Of a stretch of 64,000 nt of DNA, positions 16,339 to 25,770 are shown piece by piece. The notes below the pieces were generated by a model that had not been told where the DNA came from, did no database searches, and was given only the letters and a program-made list of their open reading frames with translations. This DNA comes from Danxiaibacter sp048498555 (GTDB lineage: Bacteria > Bacteroidota > Bacteroidia > Chitinophagales > Chitinophagaceae), in contig JBEHXT010000016.1 of the NCBI GenBank assembly GCA_048498555.1, positions 82,940 to 146,939 on the forward strand, in the 5' to 3' direction. The position numbers were made by a program, and so were the translations under genes. The first letter of the stretch is position 1. Every line of letters starts with the position of its first letter.

Positions 16339-16612
16339 ACGGAAGAAAATTCAACAATTAAACCAATTGGTAAGATGGCAATTTTGACAGGCAACCAGTA
16401 GATGCTGAAAAACCTATATTATTCTAAATCAAAGCAGTTTAGCATTGTCAGCGAAGCGAACAAGCCGCAAAAAAATGACACAACGACACAGAAGGAAACA
16501 ATGAAGAAGAATTTTTTTCGAACCAAATAAATTAGCGATCGCCCGCGGCAATATTTGGGCTATCAACAACTGAGTAATAGCCTGGCGGTGCTGGGCTTGA
16601 TCGAAGCGAGGA

Positions 16613-16733
16613 TTTTTAAACCATATAAGTTAGCAACCGGTCGCGGCCAATGTTTCGTGGGTTAACAATTAAATCACAGCTTAATTGCCAAAGGCATGAC
16701 CGAAGCGAAGTGCTTTGAACCATATAAGATATG
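16613..16733 (+). repeat. dispersed repeat element, copy 1 (partner at 29618)
   Basis: The element starts AACCATATAAGTTAG and continues with TGGCCAATGTTTC-type sequence (here CGGCCAATGTTTCGTGG), AATCACAGCTTA and TGACCGAAGCGAA. It then runs into a second TTTGAACCATATAAG. The same series occurs at 29618-29736, also followed there by GGCATATAAGAGCATATAAG-type sequence. Confidence 0.8.
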
Positions 16734-16740
16734 TAAGAGC

Positions 16741-16980
16741 ATATAAGAAGTTACGCCTCAGATAATAATGACTCATGCAGTACATACCTACTCAACCTGT
16801 TTGCACCCTTCACCATTGACCATTCACTATTCACAAGTTGCATAGAAGGCATATAAGGGCATATAAGAAGACTACACCCCGGTACAATAATGAATAACGC
16901 TGCATACATTCACTCAACCAGCTTGCGCCCTTCACCATTGACCATTCAATATTCACCAGTGCATCTAAATATAAGGTTAA
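16741..16980 (+). repeat. two 120-bp direct repeats
   Basis: ATATAAGAAG starts at 16741 and again at 16861, and the following roughly 110 bases match with scattered differences (shared CCCTTCACCATTGACCATTCA). This looks like a diverged tandem duplication inside the larger repeat composite. Confidence 0.8.
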
Positions 16981-17076
16981 TCTGCACGCAGCTCATATGC
17001 CTTATATGGTTCAATTCCTTCTCCATGTTTAATCGCACCTTATTTATCGTTATTTTCATTCAATAAAACAATTACC

Positions 17077-18315
17077 ATGCGGCAAAGAAATTTTATTTAC
17101 GGGCCTATCCTGTTTATGATGGTTGCGTCTTATTCATGTTCGAGCAACAAGGCTACGCCAAAACCAATGGCTGCTGGCGACAGCACCAAACTTCCTCCTG
17201 TAGAAACAAAAGAAGCTAATAGTAAATACAAACCTGCTTTTCCGGGACAAACAAGGATAGCTGGTGCTAAAACCACTACTCCTTACAAAGTGGATAAACT
17301 GGCTGAGAACCTCGGAAATCCATGGGCCATTATTCCTATGCCTGACGGGCGGCTGCTCATCTCATTAAAATCAGGCTCAATGGAAATTCACGATGCCAAT
17401 GGTGCCCTGATAAAAAAGATTACCGGTTTTCCTGCGGTTGATGACCGCGGACAAGGCGGCCAGCTGGATGTGGCATTGGATCCCAATTTCAACAGTAACA
17501 AAACTATCTTCTGGTCATTTTCCGAAAAATATGGCGTTGGCAACCTTACTTCTGTTGCTAAAGGGCAATTAAACGAAGCCGCAGGCAAAATAGATAATCC
17601 AACCGTTATCTTTCGCGCTACACCTGCGCTCAACAGCAACCAGCATTTCGGCTCAAGGTTAATATTTGATAAAGACGGAAATCTTTTTGTAACCGCTGGC
17701 GAGCGCTCCATCCTGGAAGGAAGGGCGCAGGCGCAATTATTAAGCGCCGGCTTGGGTAAGGTGTTTAAAATTACACCAGACGGCAAACCAGCTCCGGGCA
17801 ATCCTTTTGCCAGTCAGCCGGGTGCCATGCCGGAAATTTATGCTTATGGTATCCGCAACCCGCAAGGATTGGATATTAATCCGGCAACAGGAGACTTATG
17901 GGAAGCCGAATTTGGCCCTCGTGGCGGCGATGAGGTAAACATTATCCGCGCCGGTAAAAATTACGGCTGGCCGGTTATTACATATGGCATTGAATACAGC
18001 GGCGATCCTATTGGCCAGGCTATTCAGCAGAAAGACGGAATGGAACAACCCATTTATTACTGGGACCCGGTGATCTCGCCTAGCGGCATAAGCTTTTATA
18101 AGGGCAACACTATACCTGAGTGGGAGAACAATCTTTTTATGGCTTGTTTAAGCAGCATGCATATAAACAGGCTGGTGATTAAGGACAACAAAGTGGTTGG
18201 GGAAGAAAGATTACTGGAAGATAAAAAAGAAAGGTTCCGCGATGTGGCTTACTACAACGGTATGTTGTATACGGTAACGGACGGAGGTAATTTGTATAGG
18301 ATTAGTAAGAAATAA
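17077..18315 (+). CDS. PQQ-dependent sugar dehydrogenase (soluble GDH-like) lipoprotein
   Basis: This 412-residue lipoprotein has its lipobox in MVASYSC (C21), and an Ala/Lys/Pro-rich linker runs to about 70. The rest is a six-bladed GSDH propeller. NLGNPWAIIPMPDGRLLISLKSG opens it. HFGSRLIFDKDGNLFVTAGER, EIYAYGIRNPQGLDINPATGDLWEAEFGPRGGDEVNII and NYGWPVITYG carry the residues that in homologous aldose dehydrogenases bind PQQ, calcium and substrate. It probably oxidises aldoses at the cell surface; PQQ may be taken up from outside, since no pqq genes are in the window. The gene is monocistronic with a strong terminator. Confidence 0.9.
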   Translation: MRQRNFIYGPILFMMVASYSCSSNKATPKPMAAGDSTKLPPVETKEANSKYKPAFPGQTRIAGAKTTTPYKVDKLAENLGNPWAIIPMPDGRLLISLKSGSMEIHDANGALIKKITGFPAVDDRGQGGQLDVALDPNFNSNKTIFWSFSEKYGVGNLTSVAKGQLNEAAGKIDNPTVIFRATPALNSNQHFGSRLIFDKDGNLFVTAGERSILEGRAQAQLLSAGLGKVFKITPDGKPAPGNPFASQPGAMPEIYAYGIRNPQGLDINPATGDLWEAEFGPRGGDEVNIIRAGKNYGWPVITYGIEYSGDPIGQAIQQKDGMEQPIYYWDPVISPSGISFYKGNTIPEWENNLFMACLSSMHINRLVIKDNKVVGEERLLEDKKERFRDVAYYNGMLYTVTDGGNLYRISKK

Positions 18316-18327
18316 CTGTTCTTTTTC

Positions 18328-18371
18328 AAAAAAGCAAAGCCGTGCAGTTAAGATGCACGGCTTTGCTTTTT
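18328..18371. terminator. bidirectional terminator between convergent genes
   Basis: AGCAAAGCCGTGCA (ending 18346) pairs with TGCACGGCTTTGCT (from 18354), with a 7-base loop and A and T tracts on either side. It serves the dehydrogenase (+) and the NHL lipoprotein (-). Confidence 0.92.
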
Positions 18372-18388
18372 ACAGTGTGTTATTTGGT

Positions 18389-19456
18389 CTATTTGTATTC
18401 AATTTTTCGAATCAGGCTGTTCCCCTGATCGGCGACATAAATCGCTCCTTTGCTATCTATTGCAAGGCCCGTCGGATAATTAAATTTTGCCTGATCGCCA
18501 GGGCCGTCATCATGTCCCGCAGAGCCACTCCCTGCTATCTTTGAAACAGTGCCTTTGGCTGTTATTTTAAATACGGCATTTCTTTCTGCATCCGACGCAT
18601 ACATGTTTCCCTCAGCATCGGTAACTAATGAAGTAATATAACTGAAGATGCTATTAGGATCATTTGCATTTTCTGAACCTGCGAACAGTGTAACCTTGCC
18701 TGTTGCATCCGCTTTCTTGATAGTATTATGCAGGCTTTCCGTAAAGTAAATGTTTCCTGAATTATCTGCGGTTATTGGCGACCAAAACACGGCGTTCATT
18801 TCTCCCACAAAAGGATCACCTTTGTCATCTTTCAACTGTATTGTGGTTACAAGGCCTTCCTGAGTAATTTTTCTCACTAAAAATTTCGTAGGCACTCCTA
18901 TGTCCGTCACGTACAAATTTCCATTCATATCAACCGCCATGCGGCGTGGCATATTGAATCGGGCCTCCGTTCCTCTTCCGTCGGCAATCATGCCTGGACT
19001 CAAAACATCTCCGACAAAAACAGCCCAGTCGTTCGGAGCTATAAGTTTTCTTACAAAGTCATATTCCAACGTGTACAGGTTATTTTTTGAATCAATGCAG
19101 ATATCATATATGTTGGTCATCGACGGATCGGCTGTCGTAACATCCTGCCCTGCAAAGGTTGATACAACGCCGTTTGCTATTTTTCTAATCAGCCTGTTAC
19201 TATAATCTAATACAAACAAATTTCCATTTGCATCGAAAGCTATTTTAGAAGGTTCGCTAAATCGCGCCTCAACAATAGTTCCATCTTTGGTGCCGGTAAA
19301 GCCGCTTCCTGCAAACGTTGAGACCTGCCATGTTTTTGACGCGGTAGGTATAGTATCCTGCGGTGTGTTAGGGGAATCTTCGGACTTAGTGCAGGATGTC
19401 AGGAAAAAATAGGTAAAGCCTATAGTTAAAACGCAGGCAAGGTTATGGGTGATCAT
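18389..19456 (-). CDS. NHL-repeat beta-propeller lipoprotein
   Basis: This 355-residue lipoprotein has C22 as the lipobox cysteine (FLTSC), and a Pro/Thr-rich linker follows. From residue 44 there are five or more NHL repeats of the form AxDxxGNLYVxDxxNxxIRKI. Examples are KIAFDANGNLFVLDYSNRLIRKI, MAVDMNGNLYVTDIG and GLAIDSKGAIYVADQGNSLIRKI. Several repeats are punctuated by VSTFAGxG-type strands. Such propellers are common surface proteins in Chitinophagaceae, with binding rather than proven catalytic roles. The gene is convergent with the PQQ dehydrogenase gene, from which a shared terminator separates it. Confidence 0.88.
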   Translation of the reverse strand: MITHNLACVLTIGFTYFFLTSCTKSEDSPNTPQDTIPTASKTWQVSTFAGSGFTGTKDGTIVEARFSEPSKIAFDANGNLFVLDYSNRLIRKIANGVVSTFAGQDVTTADPSMTNIYDICIDSKNNLYTLEYDFVRKLIAPNDWAVFVGDVLSPGMIADGRGTEARFNMPRRMAVDMNGNLYVTDIGVPTKFLVRKITQEGLVTTIQLKDDKGDPFVGEMNAVFWSPITADNSGNIYFTESLHNTIKKADATGKVTLFAGSENANDPNSIFSYITSLVTDAEGNMYASDAERNAVFKITAKGTVSKIAGSGSAGHDDGPGDQAKFNYPTGLAIDSKGAIYVADQGNSLIRKIEYK

Positions 19457-19598
19457 AAGTTTTTCTTGGTTTAAAGATTACAATTATATCGTGCAGCCAT
19501 CAAATAAGAAATTAAAATTTGTAATTACCTATCCCAAAATCACCTCGGTACTTAACCACTACCTTTGCTTAATTATTTGAATTTTGCAACACCCACTT

Positions 19599-20504
19599 AT
19601 GCAAACCAAATCACTCGAAGATTTCTATAAAGAAACCGCATCAGTTGTTCCCGAAGGCATCAATAAAGAATTGGGACATTTTAATGTGTTTAAACTGGAT
19701 GAGTTACTCGCCAGGATAGACAAGACCGGAACGATGCCTTATAACCGCAGGGCCTACTATAAAATAAGCATGATCAGCGGCAGGAACAAGGCGGAATATG
19801 CAGATAAGACAATTGAAATAGATAAGAATACGCTGCTGTTTGCAACACCAAAAATTCCTTATAACTGGGTTCCGATGGATGATAAACAGTCCGGGTATTT
19901 TTGCATTTTTACAGACAACTTTCTTGTGCAGAATAAAAGTGGTGTTGTGCTGGATGAGTTGCCTATTTTTCGCCCCGGAGGTTATCCCGTATTTCAGTTA
20001 TCAGATGAAGCCGCGGAGGAGATAACGCATGTGTTTAAAAAAATGTATAAGGAAATAGCGTCTGACTATGCTTTTAAATACGACCTGCTGCGCAACTATG
20101 TGCTTGAACTAATTCATTACGGGCAAAAATTGCAGCCGATGACATCGTTGTATACATCTCACAACGCTGCAGCCCGGGTATCATCATTGTTTATTGAGCT
20201 GCTTGAAAGGCAATTCCCCATTGAATCTCCGCGTCAGCAGCTTTCCCTGCGTACTGCTAAAGATTATGCAGAGCGGCTTGCTGTGCACGTAAATCATCTG
20301 AACAAAGTACTTAAGGAAAACACAGGTAAAACAACTACTACACTCATCAGCGAGAGAGTTGTGCAGGAAGCGAAAATTTTATTGAAGCAAACGGATTGGA
20401 GCGTTTCTGAAATTGCATACAGCCTTGGGTTTGAAGAAGTAGCTCATTTCTCTAATTTTTTCAGAAAGCAAACTTCTTTTTCACCTGTCGGCTTTAGGGC
20501 ATAA
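19599..20504 (+). CDS. AraC-family transcriptional regulator
   Basis: This 301-residue protein starts at the ATG at 19599 (MQTKSLEDFYKE); an in-frame TTG at 19584 is less likely. Residues 1-190 form a cupin-like sensor domain (TMPYNRRAYYKISMISGR, IEIDKNTLLFATPKIPYNW). Residues about 195-300 carry two helix-turn-helix motifs, with the second recognisable as SVSEIAYSLGFEEVAHFSNFFRKQTSFSPVGFR. This is the common Bacteroidota 'helix-turn-helix domain' AraC type, where the effector is usually unknown. The gene is divergent from the NHL lipoprotein gene and could control it; that is conjecture. Confidence 0.88.
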   Translation: MQTKSLEDFYKETASVVPEGINKELGHFNVFKLDELLARIDKTGTMPYNRRAYYKISMISGRNKAEYADKTIEIDKNTLLFATPKIPYNWVPMDDKQSGYFCIFTDNFLVQNKSGVVLDELPIFRPGGYPVFQLSDEAAEEITHVFKKMYKEIASDYAFKYDLLRNYVLELIHYGQKLQPMTSLYTSHNAAARVSSLFIELLERQFPIESPRQQLSLRTAKDYAERLAVHVNHLNKVLKENTGKTTTTLISERVVQEAKILLKQTDWSVSEIAYSLGFEEVAHFSNFFRKQTSFSPVGFRA

Positions 20505-20617
20505 CTGAAAATTAATAATGTACAGATTTGCAAATGTGCGAATGCCAAGTGCGCATCGCAATTCAATATTTGTACAATTCATTTTCAATTGTCACCTGTC
20601 AATTTTCCTTTGAAGAA

Positions 20618-21367
20618 CTATTCAGAAAGCCAAAACTCAATATTGTACTCAGTTTCGCCCAGCGTTCCATTTTTACCAAAAACAACTTCTTTAGCCTCTG
20701 CAGGATTTTCATCATTATGGCGGTTTTTCAACAACAGCTGCTTACCAGCGTAAACTGCCTTAACTGAATACCTTCCAATGGGTACATCAGTTGCCATAAA
20801 AGTGCCTGCAACATCTTTTATCGTTCTTTCAAGTGGCGCGGCGGCGCTGCCATCAATCAATTTGTTATCCAGCGGCGTGAAAACGAGTTTCACTTGTGTT
20901 ACATCAACATCGGTTCCAAAAGCGTAAACATCCACATGCGCTCCGTAAAAACCTGTATTGCCGGGCTTCGCACCTGATAACTTCCAGGTAAAGTTGCGAA
21001 TGCTTTTTTTGCTCTTGTCGAACGGATCTGCGTTGTCTGCCTGCAGGTCAAATTTGTAGTCGTGTCCATATGCGCTTTTTTCAATTTGCGCTTTTGCAGT
21101 CCACGTACCTGCAGGCTCATCCGGTAGTTTTACAGAATATTTTCCATTATTGTCTGTAACACCATAGAGATAAGTATCGTACCACACAGTGTGCTCAATA
21201 GTTGTTTTTACACCTTGCAATGGATTCCCTTTAGCATCAGTGGCTTGGCCGTCCACTTCTCCCGTGCTGTTTCCAGCATCGTTTTGATTAGAGACGCTCT
21301 TTGAGCAAGCTGTTAACATAAGCGGGAAAAAGAATAAGAGTATAAGGGGTTGAAATAAATGTTTCAT
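20618..21367 (-). CDS. lipoprotein with carboxypeptidase-like regulatory domain
   Basis: This 249-residue lipoprotein starts at the ATG at 21367 (MKHLFQ). The 13 residues upstream in frame are non-conserved leader. The lipobox is LMLTAC (C21). A Ser/Asn-rich linker leads to a transthyretin-like CarboxypepD_reg domain (GEVDGQATDAKGNPLQGVKTTIEHT, GVTDNNGKYSVKLPDEPAG). A second beta-sandwich-like half of unknown family follows (TQVKLVFTPLDNKLIDGS, VPIGRYSVKAVYAG, EVVFGKNGTLGETEYNIEFWL). It is probably a surface-exposed binding protein. It sits 3' of the methyltransferase on the same strand, but 93 bases separate them. Confidence 0.8.
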   Translation of the reverse strand: MKHLFQPLILLFFFPLMLTACSKSVSNQNDAGNSTGEVDGQATDAKGNPLQGVKTTIEHTVWYDTYLYGVTDNNGKYSVKLPDEPAGTWTAKAQIEKSAYGHDYKFDLQADNADPFDKSKKSIRNFTWKLSGAKPGNTGFYGAHVDVYAFGTDVDVTQVKLVFTPLDNKLIDGSAAAPLERTIKDVAGTFMATDVPIGRYSVKAVYAGKQLLLKNRHNDENPAEAKEVVFGKNGTLGETEYNIEFWLSE

Positions 21368-21460
21368 ATTAAAGGAATAGCAATGCCGTTGACCGCGCAG
21401 TTTCACACTTCGATCATCATCACCGCGGCCAGCGGCATTTGTTAAAAAATAGGTTGAATG

Positions 21461-22507
21461 TTATTTGTATGCAATCATCGCGCTCGCAGGGCCGGCAAGC
21501 GGAACTTTGTTGATCTCATTAAAGCCTGCTTCTTTGGCCCAGCCTGCAAAATCTTTGGCTGTATAATCAAATCCACCAGGTGTTTCAATCAGCATATTTA
21601 AAGACATTAACAAGCCAAACGCGTTTTCTTTTCTTTCGTCATCAATAATATTTTCTATCACAATAAATGCTCCGCCTTCGGGCAATGCGTCATACGCTTT
21701 TTTGATGAGCATTTTCTTTTCTTCCAGGTTCCAGTCATGCAGAATATTGCCCATGGTAATTATGTCTGCTTTCGGAAATTCATCAGTAAAGAAATTTCCC
21801 ATGGCCGTTTTCACTCGCTCACCAATACCAGCTCCATCAATGTTTCTCTGGGCAACACGTGCCACGGGTGGCAGATCGTATGTTGTTGAATGAATGTTTG
21901 GATTGAACGTTGCGATTTGAATGGAAAGCTCACCGCTTGCACCGCCAACATCCACATGCGTTTTATATTTAGAAAAATCAAAGCTGCGTGCAAACGCAAT
22001 AAAATTGCTGCGTTGTACACCGGTCATGGCGCCCATAAACTCTTCCAGCTTGGCTTCGTCTTCGTACAACTTTTCAAAGATGCCTGCACCATGGCTTTTC
22101 GCCTCATTTTGTGGCAAGCCTGTTTTCAGCCCTTCTTCCAGATCATTCCAAAACGGGAACAAGCGATTATTGCACATTTCCAGCAAACCACCTACGTAAG
22201 ATGATTTTTTCTTATCAAGAAAAACATCCGTTTCAAGTGTATTGCAGTATTTGGCATCAACGCCAGAACCTTCCCTGTACAAAAATTTAAGTGCTACCAG
22301 GGCGTCAAGAAAATCATACAACCCTCTTTCCTGAAGGCCTAGCGTTTCTTTGATTTCAGCAGCTGTTTTACTGCTTTCTGCCAGCGACGTAAAAAGTTGA
22401 AGATTTACAGCGGTTAGCAGCACTTTGGAAGAAAAAAAACTTAGTCCTGTTTCTAAAATAGATGCGGGTGTAATTACTACCTGGCCAGGCATTGTTTGTG
22501 TTAGCAT
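21461..22507 (-). CDS. SAM-dependent O-methyltransferase (acetylserotonin OMT-like)
   Basis: This 348-residue cytoplasmic enzyme has an N-terminal winged-helix dimerisation domain (about 15-90: TGLSFFSSKVLLTAVNLQLFTSLAE, AAEIKETLGLQERGLYDFLDAL). A class I methyltransferase domain follows. The SAM glycine motif is VDVGGASGE (185-193). DLPPVARVAQRNI and ADIITMGNILHDWNLEEKK are the usual later blocks, and the His of HDW occupies the catalytic-base position of O-methyltransferases. Bacterial relatives methylate hydroxylated polyketides or quinones, but no biosynthetic cluster is adjacent, so the acceptor is unknown. Confidence 0.87.
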   Translation of the reverse strand: MLTQTMPGQVVITPASILETGLSFFSSKVLLTAVNLQLFTSLAESSKTAAEIKETLGLQERGLYDFLDALVALKFLYREGSGVDAKYCNTLETDVFLDKKKSSYVGGLLEMCNNRLFPFWNDLEEGLKTGLPQNEAKSHGAGIFEKLYEDEAKLEEFMGAMTGVQRSNFIAFARSFDFSKYKTHVDVGGASGELSIQIATFNPNIHSTTYDLPPVARVAQRNIDGAGIGERVKTAMGNFFTDEFPKADIITMGNILHDWNLEEKKMLIKKAYDALPEGGAFIVIENIIDDERKENAFGLLMSLNMLIETPGGFDYTAKDFAGWAKEAGFNEINKVPLAGPASAMIAYK

Positions 22508-23037
22508 TTTCTAAGGTTTTATTGTTTAAAGTTGATGTTTAGCATTGAGGTGTTTCTCAATTGCGGGTGCTAAGCTAGGCCACAATTGCAGCGCATAAAA
22601 GCAAGAATAGAATGAAATGCCTTTTTACCTGTATGAACGGTGAAAAAATGAGCATGAATGAAATACCCTTAAAAGCCAATACGGCAAAGGATTTCAGCCG
22701 AATGTGATGTTTCAGATAAACGACTGTTAACCTTCACAAAGCGGCGCGTGTGTTTCATCACATGGAAATATTTTCGCAGCTGTGAGTAATCACAAAACAA
22801 CCCATGAGCAGCTGGCATATGCAAATGGTGTTAGTTGACATAAAGCTTTGCAATGTTTCCATGATCTATATTTTTATGGACGCCTTTTGGGAAAAAGCGG
22901 AGTTACATTTTAATGAATTGCATGGCCGTCTTTGGTTGTATAATAAACTTTACCGATCTTTTGCAAAGTTTCTTCAGGTTATTGCTAACGGGCACTGCGG
23001 CGCAAAGGGCGCTTTTCAAACAACTAAATACGGTCAC
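22508..23037. other. divergent intergenic region, 530 bp
   Basis: This spacer lies between the methyltransferase start (-) and the universal stress protein start (+). From 22804 it is open in frame with the latter (78 codons), but the translated sequence has no family resemblance. TTTG (22847-22850) and TATATTTT (22867-22874) with a 16-base gap make a weak promoter candidate inside it, which favours the downstream start. Confidence 0.45.
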
Positions 23038-23868
23038 ATGAAAAACATATTGGTACTCACAGATTTTTCCGACAACGCCCTTCATGCGCTGAGGTATGCC
23101 GCCATGCTTGCAAAAACCTATCATGCGCAAACACTTACGCTGTTTCACAGTTTTGACCGTTTTGAAGTATCTGATGAAAATGGGACTGAAGAAGATCAGG
23201 AAAAAGAGTATAAAGCAAAAATTACGCAACAGCTAACAGATTTGCATGATCAGGAGTTGCAGGGTCTTGATGGCGTTAATATGCAGGTTCTTGCCGAAGA
23301 AGGATTTTTGCTGGAAAAGATTAATAGTTTTTGTGAAGCGTCTGATATTACATTGATTGTTGTGGGAGCCACCGGCAAAAGCGGCTGGGAAAGGCATTTT
23401 GTGGGTTCGGTAACCACGCAATTGCTGGATGCAGTCCACTATCCATTGCTGATAATTCCGCACAGTGCCATTGCTGAACCGATCAGCCGCGTTGTTTTTG
23501 CCAGCGACCTGAAAGGCCCGCTGGAAACAACCCAACAACAATTGTCACCACTGCTTGAAGCCTTAAATGCCCAGATCCTCGTGTTAAATGTGGATAGCAA
23601 AGAAAGGGAGTTCGGCCCTGAAACAACTTTTGAAATGCGCGACCTTCATTATTACATGGACCATTTCCGCTCAACGTTTTATTATACTGAAGATGCCGAC
23701 ACTGTGGATGGACTTGAGCGCTTCGCGGTGGATAGAAATGCATCGGCTATTATTACTATTCACAGGCCAAGCGGTTGGCTGGAGCGTATTTTCAGCTCCG
23801 GCACTTCAGAAAAACTCGCATTGCATACTTCCCTTCCGTTGCTTTGCCTCTATGAGGAACGTAGATAG
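23038..23868 (+). CDS. tandem-domain universal stress protein (UspA family)
   Basis: This 276-residue cytoplasmic protein starts at MKNILVLTDFSD, the ATG at 23038. The frame is open upstream to 22804 but without Usp similarity. Two UspA domains are present. In the first (1-140), the ATP-binding motif is intact as GATGKSGWERHFVGSVTTQLL. The second (about 146-276) begins SRVVFASDLKGPLE and ends in SGTSEKLALHTSLPLLCLYE, with the glycine motif largely degraded, so probably only the first half binds nucleotide. Tandem Usp proteins of this size are typical of Bacteroidota and are linked to stress survival. Confidence 0.87.
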   Translation: MKNILVLTDFSDNALHALRYAAMLAKTYHAQTLTLFHSFDRFEVSDENGTEEDQEKEYKAKITQQLTDLHDQELQGLDGVNMQVLAEEGFLLEKINSFCEASDITLIVVGATGKSGWERHFVGSVTTQLLDAVHYPLLIIPHSAIAEPISRVVFASDLKGPLETTQQQLSPLLEALNAQILVLNVDSKEREFGPETTFEMRDLHYYMDHFRSTFYYTEDADTVDGLERFAVDRNASAIITIHRPSGWLERIFSSGTSEKLALHTSLPLLCLYEERR

Positions 23869-23955
23869 TATGTGCCACTTAATTTAAATTTTACAAAACA
23901 CATTTTTGCATACCAGCATATACACTGTACCTGCTGGTACCATTTAACCCTTTTT

Positions 23956-25389
23956 ATGAAAAGAATTTGCGTTGTATTGCTGCCAATCATTTGCTCACTC
24001 AATAGCATTGCCCAAAAACAAATTAAAAGAGTTGATGGCGAGGCTATTTCAACAAAAAACATTGATAGTGTTGTTCACTATTTGATGGATGCAGGTGATG
24101 TAAACGGACTAGGCATCTCCATCATCAATAACAACCGACCTGTATACGTAAAAGCTTTTGGTTATAAAAATGCGGCAAAAGAAACGATGTTGGATACGGC
24201 TTCGGCCATGTATGCCGCATCGCTCGCAAAACCGCTTTTCGCATATATTGTTATGCAATTGGTAGATAAGGGCATGATTGATCTTGACAAACCTTTGTAT
24301 ACCTATCTACCCAAGCCGTTACCAGAATATAAAGCCTATACAGACTTATCAGGTGATGAAAGATGGAAGTTAATAACCGCACGGCATTGCCTTACGCATA
24401 CAACAGGGTTTCCAAACTGGCGGCAATTAAATCCTAACAATAACAATAAGCTGGAAATATTTTTTACGCCAGGTTCCCGCTATGCATATTCTGGGGAAGG
24501 CCTGTATCTTTTGCAGATGGTGGTAGAAGCCATCACTGGGCAGCGCCTGGAAACGCTCGCGCAACAGCAGGTGTTTAAACCGTTTGGCATGTACAATACA
24601 AGTTTTCTCTGGCAACCTTCATTTGAGAAGAATTACGCGCTCGGCCATAATATGAACGGCGATACGTTGGAGAAATATAAAAGCACTGAAGCAAATGCAG
24701 CGGGTTCAATGGAAACAACTGTTGCAGACTACACCAGGTTTCTTTCAGCAGTTTTACATCATAAAGGGTTAAGTGAAAAATCATGGAAGGAAATGTTTTC
24801 TCCGCAAATCGGTATTTATACAAAACACCAATTTCCCTCACTGAATAATGATACAACAAGCGCCAACAAATCTATTCAGCTATCATATGGGCTTGGATGG
24901 GGATTGTTTAATACGCCATATGGACGTGCTTTTTTCAAAGAGGGGCATGGAGATGGCTGGGTACATTATACTATTTGTTTGCCGGAGAAAAAATCCGCTC
25001 TACTTATAATGAGCAACAACGCCAATGGTGAGAGCATTTTTAAAGACCTGGTTGATAAATTAGCGGGCATAAATATCCCGTGGGAATGGGAAGGATACTT
25101 TCCCTATAGAAAGAAGGTTACACTTTCTGAATTTGAACTGAAAAAATTTGTGGGCCAATATAAGAATGACCGCATGCAGGCAAATATCACACTCGACAAA
25201 GGTGTACTGAGTGTAGCAGTGCCTGCCATGGAGTTGCCCAAAACAAAGCTGTACGCCGCAAGTGACCACCATTTTTTTATGAAGGTAATGGAGGTTGATC
25301 TGGAGTTCAGCATTGATGATGATGGCGTTGCAGAAAAAATTATGGTGAAAGATGAAGGCGAGGTGTATGAGTTGAAAAGGGTGAAATAG
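23956..25389 (+). CDS. secreted class C beta-lactamase-fold serine hydrolase
   Basis: This 477-residue protein starts at the ATG at 23956 (MKRICVV). The in-frame codons back to 23872 precede a good signal peptide ending at NSIAQ (about residue 20). The serine-hydrolase domain holds SxxK as S89-L-A-K92, the YSG motif in RYAYSGEGLYLLQMVVEAITGQ (YxN equivalent) and HGDGWVHY as the KTG-box equivalent. A C-terminal beta domain (about 385-477) resembles the DUF3471-like extension of esterase and D-aminopeptidase relatives. It is most likely a peptidase or esterase rather than a true beta-lactamase. The gene lies 87 bases after the stress-protein gene, possibly co-transcribed. Confidence 0.87.
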   Translation: MKRICVVLLPIICSLNSIAQKQIKRVDGEAISTKNIDSVVHYLMDAGDVNGLGISIINNNRPVYVKAFGYKNAAKETMLDTASAMYAASLAKPLFAYIVMQLVDKGMIDLDKPLYTYLPKPLPEYKAYTDLSGDERWKLITARHCLTHTTGFPNWRQLNPNNNNKLEIFFTPGSRYAYSGEGLYLLQMVVEAITGQRLETLAQQQVFKPFGMYNTSFLWQPSFEKNYALGHNMNGDTLEKYKSTEANAAGSMETTVADYTRFLSAVLHHKGLSEKSWKEMFSPQIGIYTKHQFPSLNNDTTSANKSIQLSYGLGWGLFNTPYGRAFFKEGHGDGWVHYTICLPEKKSALLIMSNNANGESIFKDLVDKLAGINIPWEWEGYFPYRKKVTLSEFELKKFVGQYKNDRMQANITLDKGVLSVAVPAMELPKTKLYAASDHHFFMKVMEVDLEFSIDDDGVAEKIMVKDEGEVYELKRVK

Positions 25390-25770
25390 ATTGGATTTGG
25401 ATGGAGGAATTACCTTTTTGAAGGAATATGTCGGGATCTGGATTTGGAGATTAAAGGATTATTGGATTTTGGTTTGAAAGAAATTAATTAAAGACAGGAC
25501 GCAGGCTTTTTAGTTTGCGTCCTGTTATTTTATAGAGGACATTGCGTCCTCATTTTATTTGTGATTACACAACTGTATACGGCTTTCCTCACGAAAAACA
25601 TCTTCTCTTCGAATCTAACTGGAGCATTATAATGGCCGACAAAACTGGATCGACAATTGTAGCAAATTAATCCATGCCGGTTCTGGCTTTATGCCGGCGA
25701 GCTTATTTGTGCAACACCAAATAGCTGATCCACATTTTTATTATTCATTCACTTATCCAATCATGCAATC
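25390..25770. other. intergenic region, 381 bp
   Basis: The left half holds purine-rich imperfect repeats of GGATTTGGAT type and two consecutive terminator-like hairpins. The right half should hold the promoter of the molybdenum-hydroxylase operon. I see no clear TAnnTTTG element there. Confidence 0.5.
25495..25551 (+). terminator. two consecutive hairpins after the serine hydrolase gene
   Basis: CAGGACGCA (25495-25503) pairs with TGCGTCCTG (25516-25524), and GAGGAC (25535-25540) pairs with GTCCTC (25546-25551). Each is followed by a T-rich stretch. The stems share AGGAC/GTCCT, so the halves could also pair between hairpins. Confidence 0.7.

Larger units (their letters stand above)
16339..17076. 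other. repeat-filled divergent intergenic region, 738 bp
   Basis: No credible gene is present. Most of the spacer (about 16613-17013) is a composite that begins with AACCATATAAG and ends with the inverted form CTTATATGGTTCAA. Inside are the 16613-16733 element that recurs at 29618-29736, and an exact-period 120-base direct duplication at 16741/16861. Promoters for the protease gene (-) and the dehydrogenase gene (+) must lie at the margins. Confidence 0.7.

Noticed and set aside
22804..23037. N-terminal extension of the universal stress protein
   Set aside because: The frame is open, but the residues have no Usp similarity and a weak promoter candidate lies inside. The start at 23038 gives the standard N-terminus.
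23956..25389. True beta-lactamase (antibiotic resistance)
   Set aside because: The fold and SxxK motif are shared by peptidases and esterases. The C-terminal extension and lack of resistance context favour those.
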